Positions 37,201 to 49,192 are shown, numbered from the stretch's first letter. The stretch: 64,000 bases of DNA from Terebella lapidaria (GCA_949152475.1 OX424560.1:40679719-40743718); one strand, 5' to 3'. Program-made: numbers and translations. The notes: a model not told the origin generated them from the letters alone.

Positions 37201-38880
37201 AAGGCGACTCTGGTGCCCCATACAAATATACTGAAATAGATGTGGTAAATATGGTTAATATTCTGATTGATAATACTTTTGTGGAATTTGGTGGTCGAAT
37301 ATTTCAACAAACTATTGGTATTCCCATGGGTACAAACTGTGCACCGTTTTTGGCAGACCTGTTTTTATTCTCATATGAATCAGATTTTATCCAACATTTA
37401 CAACGAAGAGGTTCTAAGAAACTAACATGTAATTTTAATTTCACTTTCCGATACATAGATGATGTATTGTCGCTAAATAATCCCAAGTTTGGTGATTATT
37501 TGGATGTCATATATCCTAAGGAACTTGAATTTGAGGATACTACAGACTCCGCTAATTTTCCCAACTATCTAGACCTGAGGTTAGAGATTGATAACGATTC
37601 TAACCTGTCAACTAGATCATATGACAAACGTGATGATTTCAATTTTTCCATAGTCAATTTCCCTCTTCTAAGCAGCAACATTCCTATGTCACCGGCATAT
37701 GATGTGTTTGTTTCTCAACTTATACGCTATTCCAGAGCTAGTTGCAAATATGCGACAAGGATATGTTTTACCAAGACTTATAGCTGCGTTTAAGAAATTC
37801 TATGGAGGTCATCATGATCTGGTTGATAAATACACCGAATCCATGTCTGCCATGCAACTAGACCTATCTTCATGTTAATTTTGGGGAATTCATGACGGGT
37901 GCCACTAGTGGGGCAGAAAATGCTCACTCTTTCCGGAACACCTGATTTCACCTCCTAATGGCCATTTTCGGGGGTTCATGCGTTTCCCTGCCACTTTTGT
38001 TTTCTCTCACTTTGTATGCCTGAGATGACTTTCTGTCCCCGGACTATGAGATTGGATAACGGACCCTGTTTTATTTGCTCGGAATACTTATTACTGGGTA
38101 TTGATTCCACGTCTATTAGCAGAATTCACACTAGGTGTGTATACGTTCCGACTTGTGCCCTGTAGGGAGTATCCGTGAAATATGGGCATGGATGCACTAA
38201 TCCGTGTTTCCATCAAATCATGGGACAAAAACAGTAGGGGGTCACCACGGGATTCGCCGGATGAACCTAGAGATACAAGGCGGGCACTCTAGAGAACCTA
38301 GAGATACAAGGCGGACATAATTGAGGCGGACCAATATGCCAGGATAGTCTGATATTCTGATTACTACCTACCGGTGATGTGAATATTTAGGCACTAATCA
38401 ATGATTTTAATGGATTGAAATTAGTATCATATACATCTTTATCAGAGGTAATATGGGACATTTTAACAGCTTGATGTTTTTGAAACAACAGCTTGATGTT
38501 TGTGATGTGAAAGCACCAAGTGATGCAGTTTGTGAATCACCAAACATCCGAGGCAAATCTAGAGTGTGATATATCTGTTATGCCAAACCTGCATCAGGTG
38601 CAATTACTTTGTGTAGTTAACTACACATCAATGGAATGTAGGAATGAATACAAATCAATGTTATCCAAAACATCATTCAAATGAACTGTGGTTCATGCGT
38701 GCCTGAGTAAATGTAAAAGTATACTTCATTGATAATGTATGAGGTGTACTCACAAACCCTTGGTTGTGATTATCATCAGAGAGCAGTCATCACCCTGAGG
38801 TCAGAACTAAACCTTGCAATACAAACACCTTCAACCCGTGCAGTATGACCTGTTGGTTGTTTACACAGGCGACATCGTAT
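34255..38880 (+). repeat. mosaic unit M3-M4-M5-[Penelope]-M6-M8-M9, copy C
   Basis: M3 at 34,255-34,380 (GGTGCAACGAGCCATGAAAA). M4 at 35,430-35,540 (ACATCAATATATTGGATCTC, GAGCTTATTGACCAGTGGG). M5 at 35,750-36,355 (GGCAACATATCACCAGGTATC ... TATCAGATTAGATGACC). M6 at 38,145-38,390 (CGACTTGTGCCCTGTAGGGAG). M8 at 38,390-38,560. M9 at 38,690-38,880 (ACCTTGCAATACAAACACC). A Penelope-like element sits exactly between M5 and M6. A piece of M6 (GAACCTAGAGATACAAGGCGG) is doubled at 38,263-38,317. Confidence 0.65.
36384..38117 (+). mobile_element. Penelope-like element fossil, longest copy
   Basis: The longest Penelope-like copy in the window. The N-terminal part (36,384-36,851) carries RFVIVPADKASNNVVFVC and NLPNLYWIPKLHKN, the conserved region in front of the reverse-transcriptase palm. 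The C-terminal part (37,176-37,793) has FGGRIFQQTIGIPMGTNCAP, FRYIDDVL (catalytic YIDD) and YLDLRLEID. The tail of about 250 bp ends ATTGATTCCACGTCT at 38,117, as in the other copies. No GIY-YIG endonuclease domain is seen after the reverse transcriptase; any N-terminal domain would lie beyond the truncated 5' end. It is broken in several places. It is very similar to the copy at 13.1 kb, hence comparatively young. Confidence 0.85.
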
Positions 38881-39574
38881 GATATAGCATATTATGAGTA
38901 TATACTTGTTAGCTGGAACATATTACTTATGTTGGGTATGGAGCAGACATACTTAGCAGGGTGAATACTTTGAAATGTTTTCGAACAAGAATACTCATTG
39001 ATGTATTCATGAATATATTCACGAATAATTTTGCCATAACTGTGTGCTGCGATATCCCATGCGGGGAAAAAAATATTGAGAATATTTATTGTAGAAACCT
39101 TCATTGCAAAATGATAAGTGTTGATTGATCAGCTCTAGACTTCAGAATATTCCGAATTTATCAATCATATATATTATATATAACCATATATATTCACCAA
39201 ATATGGAACACCCATGGATAACATCACAGGATGGTGTACCCAGAGACGGTGTAAATGGAGAAATATTGCTTGATGTAATACGCATCATCTCACAGATATC
39301 AGTCAGGATTTCAGGATGATATAATTATAATGAAGGACCAAGTCAAGAAATAATACCACAGACAGTACCTTCCGTTCCAGATGAGATCACACTCTTGTGA
39401 AGAATGACTGGTCTAACAAGCCAGTATGTATGGTTAATAAGGTCATTGTTGTCTGGGCCGCAGAGCTGAGGTGGGGGAGGGGGGTGGTGGTAAAATGTCA
39501 GTGGATGTATGCAGAATCCGGCTGGCGTGAATTGGACTGTGAAAGGGATCGAAAATCACCATCTATGTAATGTA
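38881..39574. other. unassigned stretch
   Basis: AT-rich, no gene seen. Includes a purine-rich patch (GGTGGGGGAGGGGGGTGG) at about 39,470-39,488. Confidence 0.4.
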
Positions 39575-39745
39575 TCCAACAGTATTCATTATAGTATTCC
39601 AATTATGAATACTTTGACCATGTATTCGAATACGAATACACCATGGATACCACAGAAGTATTCGAATATGAAGACGAATACTTGAGAAAAAAGTATTCGA
39701 ATATATTCGAATATGAATACCGAATAGGAATACCCCATGTCTAGT
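39575..39745. repeat. cluster of TATTCGAATA palindromes
   Basis: Irregularly spaced copies of GTATTCGAATA and GTATTC/GAATAC words. At least four contain the full 10-bp palindrome TATTCGAATA or a one-base variant. The stretch can fold into many alternative hairpins. A weaker relative lies near 38,990-39,020. Confidence 0.55.
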
Positions 39746-39861
39746 ATGGAGTATGGAGAATATTTGATAATCTGTACAAAATGTATTTTATATTGATTTG
39801 GCTCCTGATATTAATAATATATCAGTTTAAGAAATTCAGGACATTATCTCACAGTTTAAGG

Positions 39862-40272
39862 TAGCCCGCTCCAAACAGTGAGGGGAGGGGGTCAAAGAAT
39901 TTTTCAAAATAAATAACTGTGTCAACATAATCTAGAGTTTCAAAGTAATATATTTTATAGAATAACTGTTCAGCATTCTGAAACTGAAAAGAAAATAGGG
40001 AGTCACCGTATCCGTTCGCATGGAAAACACGATGCGAGATGTGAATATGGACGAAAAATGTGCAAAAATGCCATAATTTATGTCATTTTAGGTAAATGTG
40101 TGTGATTTTGATCGAATATGTAGAAGAAACGAGCACGGTGACTCCCTGTTTTCTTTTCAGTATTACGATGCTGATCATTTACACTATAAAATATGTCATT
40201 TTGAAGAGATAATATTCAAGAAATGACTTTTAAATTTTGACTCTTCGTTACCTCACTGTTTGTAACGGACTA
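39862..40272. mobile_element. MITE-like foldback element
   Basis: The arms 39,862-40,020 and about 40,118-40,272 are complementary. Shared landmarks are TAGCCCGCTCCAAACAGTGAGG (right arm TAGTCCGTTACAAACAGTGAGG), ACATATTTTATAG-like sequence and GGGAGTCACCGT. The spacer is about 100 bp. No transposase. The size (411 bp) and long inverted repeats fit a miniature inverted-repeat element. The flanks GTTTAA and GTTTAT may be a degraded target duplication. Confidence 0.65.
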
Positions 40273-41324
40273 TGTTTATTCAGATTCAGAGTGTTTAGTG
40301 TACAGTATTTTTTCATGTTTTTCCCGAGTAGGTCACCAAAAATTCATACATTTTACATTTTGAGGAGGCCAAGCTCAGACTCACTGGATATCGACGCGTC
40401 ACCACCAAGGTGAAGTCTTGCTGGTGTACGACCTGAATCAGGAATACAAAGATACACCCCCTCCCCCCCATATAACTGACGAAGTTGAGCAGGGGTCAGG
40501 TGACTGAAAGTTGTTCAGCTATTCTTGGCGGGGATCAATAAGAGGAAGAATGGGTGGAATGGAAGTGTTTACTTTGTATAGTTTTTCAGTTTTAAGCTTA
40601 ACACGTATATGTACAATGAAGCAACAATATAACAGGTACACATGTATAAACATACTTGGCCAAAACATGCACGAAATGCTATCTTTATTACAATCACAAT
40701 TAGTAGAATTGCCCATCAGTGAAGTTTTCAGTAATATGTGATAAATAGCAGGGGTTTTGCTTGGAATGAACAATCTGTATTTCATCATCAACATAATAAG
40801 TTGGTGGTATTAGATGTGGCTTCATCGGATACGTTGACCTGTTCAACGCAATAATAATATGATCCAAACATATTAATATCAGTATAAATCGATACTATCA
40901 GTATTGATCAGTTGAGTGATTCCTGTATTCCAGCACTGTTTCTAATGAAATAGCACTGGCAAACAAATACAAACAAACAAGGACACTAACAATACATGTT
41001 ATATATAGGAACTACCACACCAGTTCAATAAATAGCATAGCAGGCGCCCCAATAGTCCGTGAAGTATGCGAGGTATGTGGTATCGATGTTCACTCAGGTG
41101 GTGTCTTAAGGACGCAGGGCTTGTGCTTGACGATGTACAGCAGTACATGATAGGATTGATTTTGTGCAAAATTGACATCTGGAAAGAGAAAATGTATTCA
41201 GCAGAGATATTCAGCCCACAATGGTGTGTTCTCAGCACTCACATATAAAATAATATCGGTATTGAATGACACGGTACATCAGCCACGCTATATGACATAA
41301 TCTCTCAATCAACACTAAATTGTA
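40273..41324. other. unassigned stretch
   Basis: No gene or repeat recognised. The open frames on both strands at 40,511-40,794 overlap each other and show no motif. Confidence 0.4.
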
Positions 41325-41830
41325 AGGTGCAGCGAGCCGTGAAAGAGGAAATGATAATCATCATCGCCCAGGAAATATAACCTGATTAAATGTTGACAGC
41401 AACATTTCTTTCTATCGTTTCTTGTCCCTTTTTTTTTTACAAAGTGATACACTCATATAATATGATCGGAAAACACAAAATTTTTCAGTCTAAGGTTTTT
41501 ACAATAAAAACTCGTTGCATGTTATTCTATATGTTATATTTATATGTTCGATATAATATAACATATAACATAGATAGAATCTAAAAACGGAAACCAGGAT
41601 AGGCACTTGTTACGCTATGGTCGTTTCTACCTATATATTTATTGTAAACAATTGGTACTTTGGTGTAGCAACCAAGGCCAACTTCAGTTCCCAAGATCAA
41701 CATAAATATTGAGAGTTCAAACAGACACGTCACGTATAGTTGAGGTTGCCAAATGTTTGAGCATATTGACCAGTAAGTTTGGTGAACTATAAACAACAAA
41801 CCCGAACAATACTCTGTTTATGCTAGGTAC
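41325..41830 (+). repeat. mosaic unit M3-M4, copy D (left half)
   Basis: M3 at 41,325-41,410 (AAGGTGCAGCGAGCCGTGAAAG) and M4 at 41,640-41,830 (GAGGTTGCCAAATGTTTGAG, AACAACAAACCCGAACAATA). The M5-M6 part expected next is not found here but at 62,160. Confidence 0.6.
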
Positions 41831-41959
41831 AAAATGATGAACATAACATATTGGCTGCGCCTCTACATTATATAATACATCACTGTGAGTGGAACCTCAA
41901 TGGATATCAAATCAAAGCGACAGGAGCAAACAAGCTATCAGACTTTAGTCCACGGTTCT

Positions 41960-42078
41960 ATTGTTCTTTGCAGTAGATTATTTTTCAGAATCTACTGGGT
42001 GACGGTTCCCAGTAGAATATTGCAGTAGGTTATTCTTTCCAAAAATCTACTGCAATATAATCTACTGCGTGTAAAACA
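41960..42078. repeat. foldback built on GCAGTAGATTAT
   Basis: GCAGTAGATTATTTTTCAGA and CTACTGGGTGAC are followed by CCCAGTAG, GCAGTAGGTTATTC and the complements ATCTACTGCAATATAATCTACTGC. Several overlapping stem-loops are possible. A small non-autonomous element or a collapsed inverted duplication. Confidence 0.5.
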
Positions 42079-42559
42079 ACAACCGCCAGTGTACAAACTC
42101 CATCTACTTAGTATAAAGACACGTTTGTTTGCGTACTAGCAGTCGTTTTCATCATTGCCGAAGCCTGATTCGTTTGATGCCATTGAACCTTGGTCGAGGC
42201 CAATATAATGTGGATGAGAAGGTGAACAATAAATGTGGTGTTACTGTTGAGCCCCAATTTTAAATTCACCAAGACACTGAAAAGGTGGTAGCACAAGCAG
42301 TGGACATGGTCGTGAATCTAAAACCCTATTTGTATTCATGATTCATTCATAATCCGGGATTGATATATATTCATCATGCAAACCGTTCATTAGACGCAGA
42401 CATCAGTTAGCAAAATTTGGTGAATACCGTGTTGTACATCGTTAAAAATTACGAGAACAGCAATGGACATGTACTTCTATTCTCATGATATAATAATGGT
42501 GACAAAGTTCATCACAAATTCAGACATGCGGTGTCGCCCTCTGTTTCATAACACTGTTG

Positions 42560-42730
42560 AAGTGTGACGGTATATAGTTGTACACGCAGATTACTACTCG
42601 CAGGTGCATATGCCTGCGGAGATTCAGTGTCGCGTCTCTGGAAAATAATAGACTCGCCTTCGGCTCGTCGATTATTTTCCAGAGTCGCTCCACTTCACCG
42701 ATTATCCTATACTGCATTGACAGACCAACA
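42560..42730. repeat. inverted repeat with CCTTCGG loop
   Basis: CTCTGGAAAATAATAGACTCG and its near-perfect complement flank CCTTCGG (about 42,637-42,684). Outer parts (GTGTCGCGTC / GAGTCGCTCCACTTC) pair imperfectly. A strong cruciform or hairpin former, probably a MITE-like element end pair. Confidence 0.55.
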
Positions 42731-42784
42731 GACATTGCTTAGTAATCGTAATAGGGTACAACAGGGATAACCAGTTCGTTATGT

Positions 42785-42893
42785 ATTAGTTAAAGAATGA
42801 GACAGAGTGCCATCGCGAATATAAAGAACGACGGCCGAAGGCCGGAGTTCTTTATTAGCGATGGCACGATGTCGAATTCTTTAACGGACTTAA
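42785..42893. mobile_element. short palindromic element
   Basis: The left arm 42,790-42,829 (TTAAAGAATGAGACAGAGTG ... ATAAAGAAC) and right arm 42,847-42,884 are complementary, with a GC-rich loop (GACGGCCGAAGGCCGGA). A related copy with most of the right arm missing lies at 29,075-29,140. Both copies share TATGTATTAG on the left and CGGACTTAA on the right, and both follow block M4. Either an old insertion or a conserved part of the mosaic unit. Confidence 0.6.
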
Positions 42894-43979
42894 GATTCAG
42901 AAATACCCACCATTTTTTTGTGTAGCACAGTAAATATTGCAGCATTGAATATTACTAAATTATTTTTATCAAACCCAATATGGGAAAAAAGGACTAGAAA
43001 TAGCATTTGAGCAAGCAATATTATATTAAAGAAGAATTTTGAAGTATTTAATCAAATTTTAGGATGCCAAATGACAAAGTTAAATTACACAATTTTACGC
43101 GTCACCGTTCATATAGAAATATACATTAACAAATCTGCTAACTATTTTTCCAACAATTGCCACATACCCAAGTCTATGAGCCGAGCCTTACTTTTTTAGA
43201 TTTCCCCCTCAAAACCATACAATGGATTTTTGAAGTTGACTCTGCTGTGAGAACTGAACAACAAATCCATCATGGCCACAGGTTCACTTCCAAGGGGACT
43301 ACTTTTTTAACCCTTGTACACCTATGGAACATTCATTCATTGTCTGGAAGGGGAAGATGTATGACAAATAAGTTGAATAAGTGAGAACAAGCAGATATAC
43401 TTTGTTTACAGGAATCTTGTGTGCCACATGCTACAGGCACCTGCCTGGACTGTGTGTGCAGTCATGTGTAACACACCTGCAAGGTGCACACTGCTTTCCT
43501 CATGTTTATAGAAGCTCAAATACTAGTACATGATGTGCATGTCAAGAACAAGTCAGTATACTGCTCAAGCTGTCATATTAATCTGCAATACTGAGGTTAA
43601 ATACTAGTAATAATACACAACATATTTGCAGAACATATATATTTCTCATTATTAATATTGTAAATGGTTCAATTCTGCCAGGCCAACACATACAAGAACA
43701 TGTACACATGGTACAAGTGGAATTTATAAAAGTGATTAATTAAAAAATTTTATTTACAAAATTCAGTAAATTAATATACCTAGTATTACCTACCCAGCAT
43801 GAAACACAAGTATTACATGTATTAAAACCATCGTTAATTTAATTGTTGATTACAAGTTGTTTGACATTAGTTTCATTTATTGATTCACTTTTATCATAGG
43901 CACACACACTTATCCAATTGGTCAGTTCATTCTTTTCTCTATATTAGTTGCCAAGAAAGTGGCTCAGAATAACTGACAT
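42894..43979. other. unassigned AT-rich stretch
   Basis: No gene recognised. Sits between the mosaic unit and the satellite domain. Confidence 0.4.
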
Positions 43980-46900
43980 AAAAACGAGGGGCCATAGGCC
44001 CGGCAGTTGACGAATTCGCAAACTTTCATCTCAATGTGAAAGGTCAAGGTCATACTAATGTTATTATCTGGAAATGACATACACATTTGATTGTTTTGCC
44101 GCTTTCGAATGAAGTGGTTCAAAATTGATGAGACTCCTTCAATTCAAGCAAATGTTATTACTGGACAGGTGTTTTTTCTGGGATTTCGATGACTTTGACC
44201 TTGATCTTTGACCTTTGTACTACAATTCGTAGAGATCAATACTATCAATGGGTATATCAAGTTTCAAGATACTCCATACAGTATTGACGCTGTTATGGCC
44301 TTTTGAAATTTCGGTACTTTGACGTTTATGACGTGATTGTGACGTGAGTGTACGCCGCAGCGCCGAAAATAAGGTATCACTGCAATCAGGGGGTCAAGAG
44401 CTTTCCAACGATATACTACTCGATATGAATCGCTGACCTTCGTACTTGACCTTGACATTCACCTCATGGCGAACTTCTCAAGGTCAAGGTCAAATGCCAA
44501 GGTCAAGGTCACAGAAGATAGAACTCGAGTTTATCTACAATATGAACTTGGTTTGAAGTCTCTAGCACAAATAGAACCGAAGTTATGGCCACTTATGTGT
44601 TTTTAACATTTTGCGTGACCTTGACCTTGACTTTCGACCTTGAGACACAACAATTGTGCATTGCCTGTGCATGCATATATATATTATATCTGTAACATTT
44701 CATCAGAATCAAACAAAATTTGTGGACACTATGACCGTTTGAAATTTTGAAAAATTAACGTTTATGACGTCACTGTGACGTCAATAAACGTCACATCTCA
44801 AAACTGATGAGAAAGTATGTACCAGGGAATCAAGACCTTTCATTTGATATACTACTTGATAGGTTTCAGTTAGTTTTAAAATTTGACCTTGAAATTCTCC
44901 TCATATGACCTTATTTTTATGACCAAGTTCGAGGTCAATCATGAAATTGACATATAGGTCCGATTGCTATACCTCTTCTAAATGATATGGTTCAAATTTC
45001 ATGAACCTACGGCAATTCAAACGGATGTTATTACCGGAAACGTGTTTTTCTGGGATTTCGATGACCTTGACCTTGACCTTTGACCTTTGCACTTAAATTC
45101 GTAGAGATCATCGCTGTCAATATGCATATCAAGTTTCAAGAGATTCCATACAGTATTGACGATGTTATGGCTTTTTGAAATTTTGGGAATTTGACGTTTA
45201 TGACGTCATTGTGACGTCAGTGTACGTCGCAGCGCCGAAAATAGGGTATCACTGCGATCAGGGGGTCAAGACCTTTCCAACGATATACTACTCGATATGA
45301 TTCGCTGACCTTCGTACTTGACCTTGACATTCACCTTAGGCCAACTTCTCAAGGTCAAGGTCGAATGTCAAGGTCAAGGTCAAACACGATAGAACTCGAG
45401 TGTATCTACGATATGCACTTGGTTTGAAGTCTCTAGGACAATTAGAACCGGAGTTATGGCCACTTGCGTGTTTTCAACGTTTTGTGTGACCTTGACCTTG
45501 ACTTTTGACCTAGGGTCACCAAAATCCACCCTTTCCCAGGTATATACCTAAGCAATGTACCTATGAAATTTGGTGATAATCCGGCTAAAACTGTGTCTTA
45601 TAGAGCGTTAAAATACAAAGAACAAACTAGATTTTGATGATACCAATAGAGTGCAAAGCAGTTTTTCGGTTGCCATGGCAACATTTTTCAAGCGAATTCG
45701 ACTAAAAACGATGGGTGGCTCACTTGAAGCCTAAAGAATGTTCCCATGAAGTTTGGTGATGATCCGACCAAAACTGTGGCCTGTAACGTGCGAACAGACA
45801 GACAGACAAAAAATCGGCCATAGGCCAACACTTGACGAAATGACTGAACATTTGTTTACATTTAAAACATTTACCCATAATTTACACATTGAAAAGATTT
45901 ACTGAACAACTCCTCGACATTTGAAGAAAGATACTTTTTTCATGAAATTTTTACGTTGGGCAAACTTTTCAAGGTCAAGGTCAAAGTGCACATTCAAGGT
46001 CAGCGGACAAAGACCTTTTGATATGCTACAATATGGTCCCAGTTTGAACTTTCTATGACGAATAGTTCCGAAGTTATGGCAATTTTCGTGATTTTGACCT
46101 TTTCTTTGACCGTGACCTTGAAGTTTGACCTTGGGTCACGAAAATTGTGCATTGCCCGTGCATGAAGATATAAATTATACTTGAACAATTCCATCAGAAT
46201 CGAACTAGAATTCCGGACACTGTGGCTGTTAAAATTTCGAAAAATTTACGTACATGAGGTCACTGTGACGTCAATAAACGTCACATTTGAAAACTGATGA
46301 GAAACTATTTATCATGGGTTCAAGGCTTTCCATTTGATATATTACTTGATAGCTTTTAGTTAGTTTGAAAATTTGACCTTGAAGTTTTGCTCATGTGACC
46401 TCATTTTTCCGATCAAGTTCAAGGTTAATCATGGAATTGACATATAAGTCTGATTGCTATACCTCTTCTGAATGATATGGTTCAAATTTTATGAGACTAC
46501 AACGATTCAAACAGATGTTATAACCGAAAAAGTGCTTTTCTGGGATTTCGATGACCTTGACCTTGACCTTTGACCTTTGTATTTCAATTCGTAAAGGTCA
46601 ATGCTATTAATATGCATGTCAAGTTTCAAGGTATTCCATACAGTATTGACGCTGTTATGGCCTTTTGAAATTTCGGTAATTTGACGTTTATGACGTCATT
46701 GTGACGTCAGTGTACGTCGCAGCGCCGAAAATAGGGTATCACTGCAATCAGGGGCTCAAAACCTTTCCAACGATATACTACTCGATATGGTGTGCTGACT
46801 TTCGTACTTGACCTTGACATTCACCTCATGACGAACTTCTCAAGGTCAAGGTCAAATGCCAAGGTCAAGGACACAGAAGATAGGACTCGAGTTTATCTAC

Positions 46901-48030
46901 AATATGAACTTGGTTTGAAGTCTCTATAACAAATAGAACCGGAGTTATGGCCACTTATGTGTTTTTAACATTTTGCGTGACCTTGACCTTGATCTTTGAC
47001 CTTGAGTCACGAAAATTGTGCATTGCCTGTGCATGAAGACATATTTCATACCTGTATAATTTCATTAGAATCAAACAAGATTTGTGGACACTATGACCGT
47101 TTGAAATTTCGAAAAATTAACGTTTATGACGTCACTGTGACGTCAATAAACGTCACATCTCAAAACTGATGAGAAAGTATGTACCAGAGAATCAAGACCT
47201 TTCATTTGATATACTACTTGATAGGTTTCAGTTAGTTTGAAAATTTGACCTTGAAGTTTTCCTCATATGACCTTATTTTCCTGACAAAGTTCAAGGTCAA
47301 TCATGAAATTGACATATACACTCGATTACTATACATCTTCTGAAGGATATGGTTCAAAATTCATGAACCTACGACAGATCAAACGGATGTTATCACCGGA
47401 AACGTGTTTTTCTGGGATTTCGATGACCTTGACCTTGACCTTTGACCTTTGTACTTGAATTCGTAAAGGTCATTGCTGTCAATATGCATATCAAGTTTGA
47501 AAAGATTCCATACAGTATTGACGATGTTATAGCCTTTTGAAATTTCGGAAATTGGACGTTTATGACGTCATTGTGACGTCAGTTTACGTCGCAGCGCCGA
47601 AAATAAGGTATCACTGCAATCAGGGAGTCAAGACCTTTCCAACGATATACTACTCGATATGGTGCGCTGACCTTCGTATTTGACCTTGACATTCACCTTA
47701 GGCAAACTTCTCAAGGTCAAGGTCAAATGCCAAGGTCAAGGTCACAGAAGATAGAACTCGAGTTTATCTACAATATGAACTTGGTTTGAAGTCTCTAGGA
47801 CAATTAGAACCGGAGTTATGACCATTTATGGGTTTTTATCGTTTTGCGTGACCTTGACCTCAATATTTGACCTTGACCTTCCAAAAATGAACTCATCCAT
47901 CCATACTTGATTGCACATCTTTTGACTTAATTCCATGATTCTACGTTCAAAAATGTGACCTGTGGAGCGCTAACAAGCAAACAAACAAACAAACTAACAA
48001 ACAAACAGACAAACAGACAAACGCGACTGA
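43980..48030 (+). repeat. satellite array, 2,362-bp higher-order period
   Basis: Begins with GGGGCCATAGGCCCGGCAGTTGACGAA and is built from two related subunit types. Type 1, marked by GCAGCGCCGAAAATA, starts at 44,357, 45,229, 46,719 and 47,591. Type 2, marked by AATAAACGTCACAT, starts near 44,785, 46,277 and 47,148. The spacings 872, 1,490 and 872 give a higher-order period of 2,362 bp. Subunits are full of GACCTTGACC/GGTCAAGGTCA and TGACGTCA. The array includes an (ACAG/ACAA) run and CGGCCATAGGCCAACACTTG at 45,790-45,840. It ends in an ACAA/ACAG run at 47,980-48,020. No coding frame is maintained. Confidence 0.85.
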
Positions 48031-48170
48031 CCAACATACTTGACGAAATTTACATTTCGTCAAGTAACAAACGGAACTGACCAACATAGTTGACGAATTT
48101 TTAATTCGTCAACTAACAAACAAACGGAACTGACCAACATAGTTGTCGAATTTTCAATTCGTCAACTAAT
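48022..48170. repeat. hairpin units, three tandem copies
   Basis: Three copies of a 45-50 bp unit. Each has ACTGACCAACATA followed by a near-perfect palindrome such as CTTGACGAAATTT / AAATTTCGTCAAG or GTTGTCGAATT / AATTCGTCAAC, linked by ACAAACGG. The same unit occurs once at 54,015-54,057, four times at 56,625-56,825 and once at 57,848-57,893, mostly at borders of larger repeat blocks. Confidence 0.8.
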
Positions 48171-49192
48171 AAAGCTCCGCAAGTAGAAGAGACCCTGCGT
48201 ATATCCGTTTCATGTACAGGATCTTTGGTTTTTAGATGAATGGTGCTCCCTACGCATTTTCGTAAATGTCGATAGTGCTGATATAAAAGAGCCCCTGGCT
48301 TGCCACAGATTGTATTTAGACAAGAGTTTTAGGCTTTGTTATATCACTTGTGTGTCACTGAGTTAGGAAACCACAGAAATGTTGTTTGAGATCAGTATTC
48401 AGATGCATACAAGGCATATTGTATTACTACGCGACCGAGTGTTGATATTAGAGACGGTACAAGTGCACAGGGGGTAATCGTTTCCACATCTTATTGGCGT
48501 GTGAACGGGCTGACAGACAGATTTACCCCACCTCTCTTTCCGTCTTGATATCTCAGCGAGTTTTCAATATATTTTCAACATGAAAAGTGCACCATAAACT
48601 AGAAATAACACTGCAATTTTCTACATAAAAAACTTCAAAATTAAATGTTGAATTATTTTTTAAAAATTGGATCCAGAAGAAAAATAAATGTATCCATAAA
48701 ATCCGGAATCCGGATCCGATCCGGATGAAATTTTGTCAGTTTATGGACCACGATAGTCCGCCACTTTGTAGGAAAAATCAAGCTGAAATATGCACAATAG
48801 ACCGAAATATAATATAAAATATAAGTTAAATGGAGTTTTCAATGTTAAATTCAAATAGCTGTCAAATCCGTAATCCGGGTCCGATCCGGGTCAAAATTAT
48901 AATGTGTGTATAGGATGTCATTCTACACATGTGACTAAAATTTCAAGAGAATTCATTGAAAATTGAACGAGTTATGAATTTTTGAAAAATCGCCCCATGT
49001 TAAAGATAGGGATTTTTCGAGTTTTCAAGAATTTTTGATGACGTCATCAATAAACCGATTTTCTTCAAAAACTTTCGGTGTCCTTCCTGGGTGAATACCT
49101 ACCTATCAGAAAAATTTGGTGATGCTCGCACTAAAACTGTGGCCTGTAACGTGCAAACAGACAGACAGACAGACAGACAAACAAACAAACAA
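48171..49192 (+). repeat. 1-kb border block, left copy
   Basis: Nearly identical to 56,826-57,838 (offset about 8,655 bp): AATAAAGCTCCGCAAGTAGAAG ... GGTGATGCTCGCACTAAAAC ... (ACAG)n. It contains an internal two-copy motif (AATCCGGATCCGATCCGGAT and AATCCGGGTCCGATCCGGGT). It ends with ACAG/ACAA tetranucleotides. The two copies bracket the 2.5-kb higher-order array. Confidence 0.85.
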
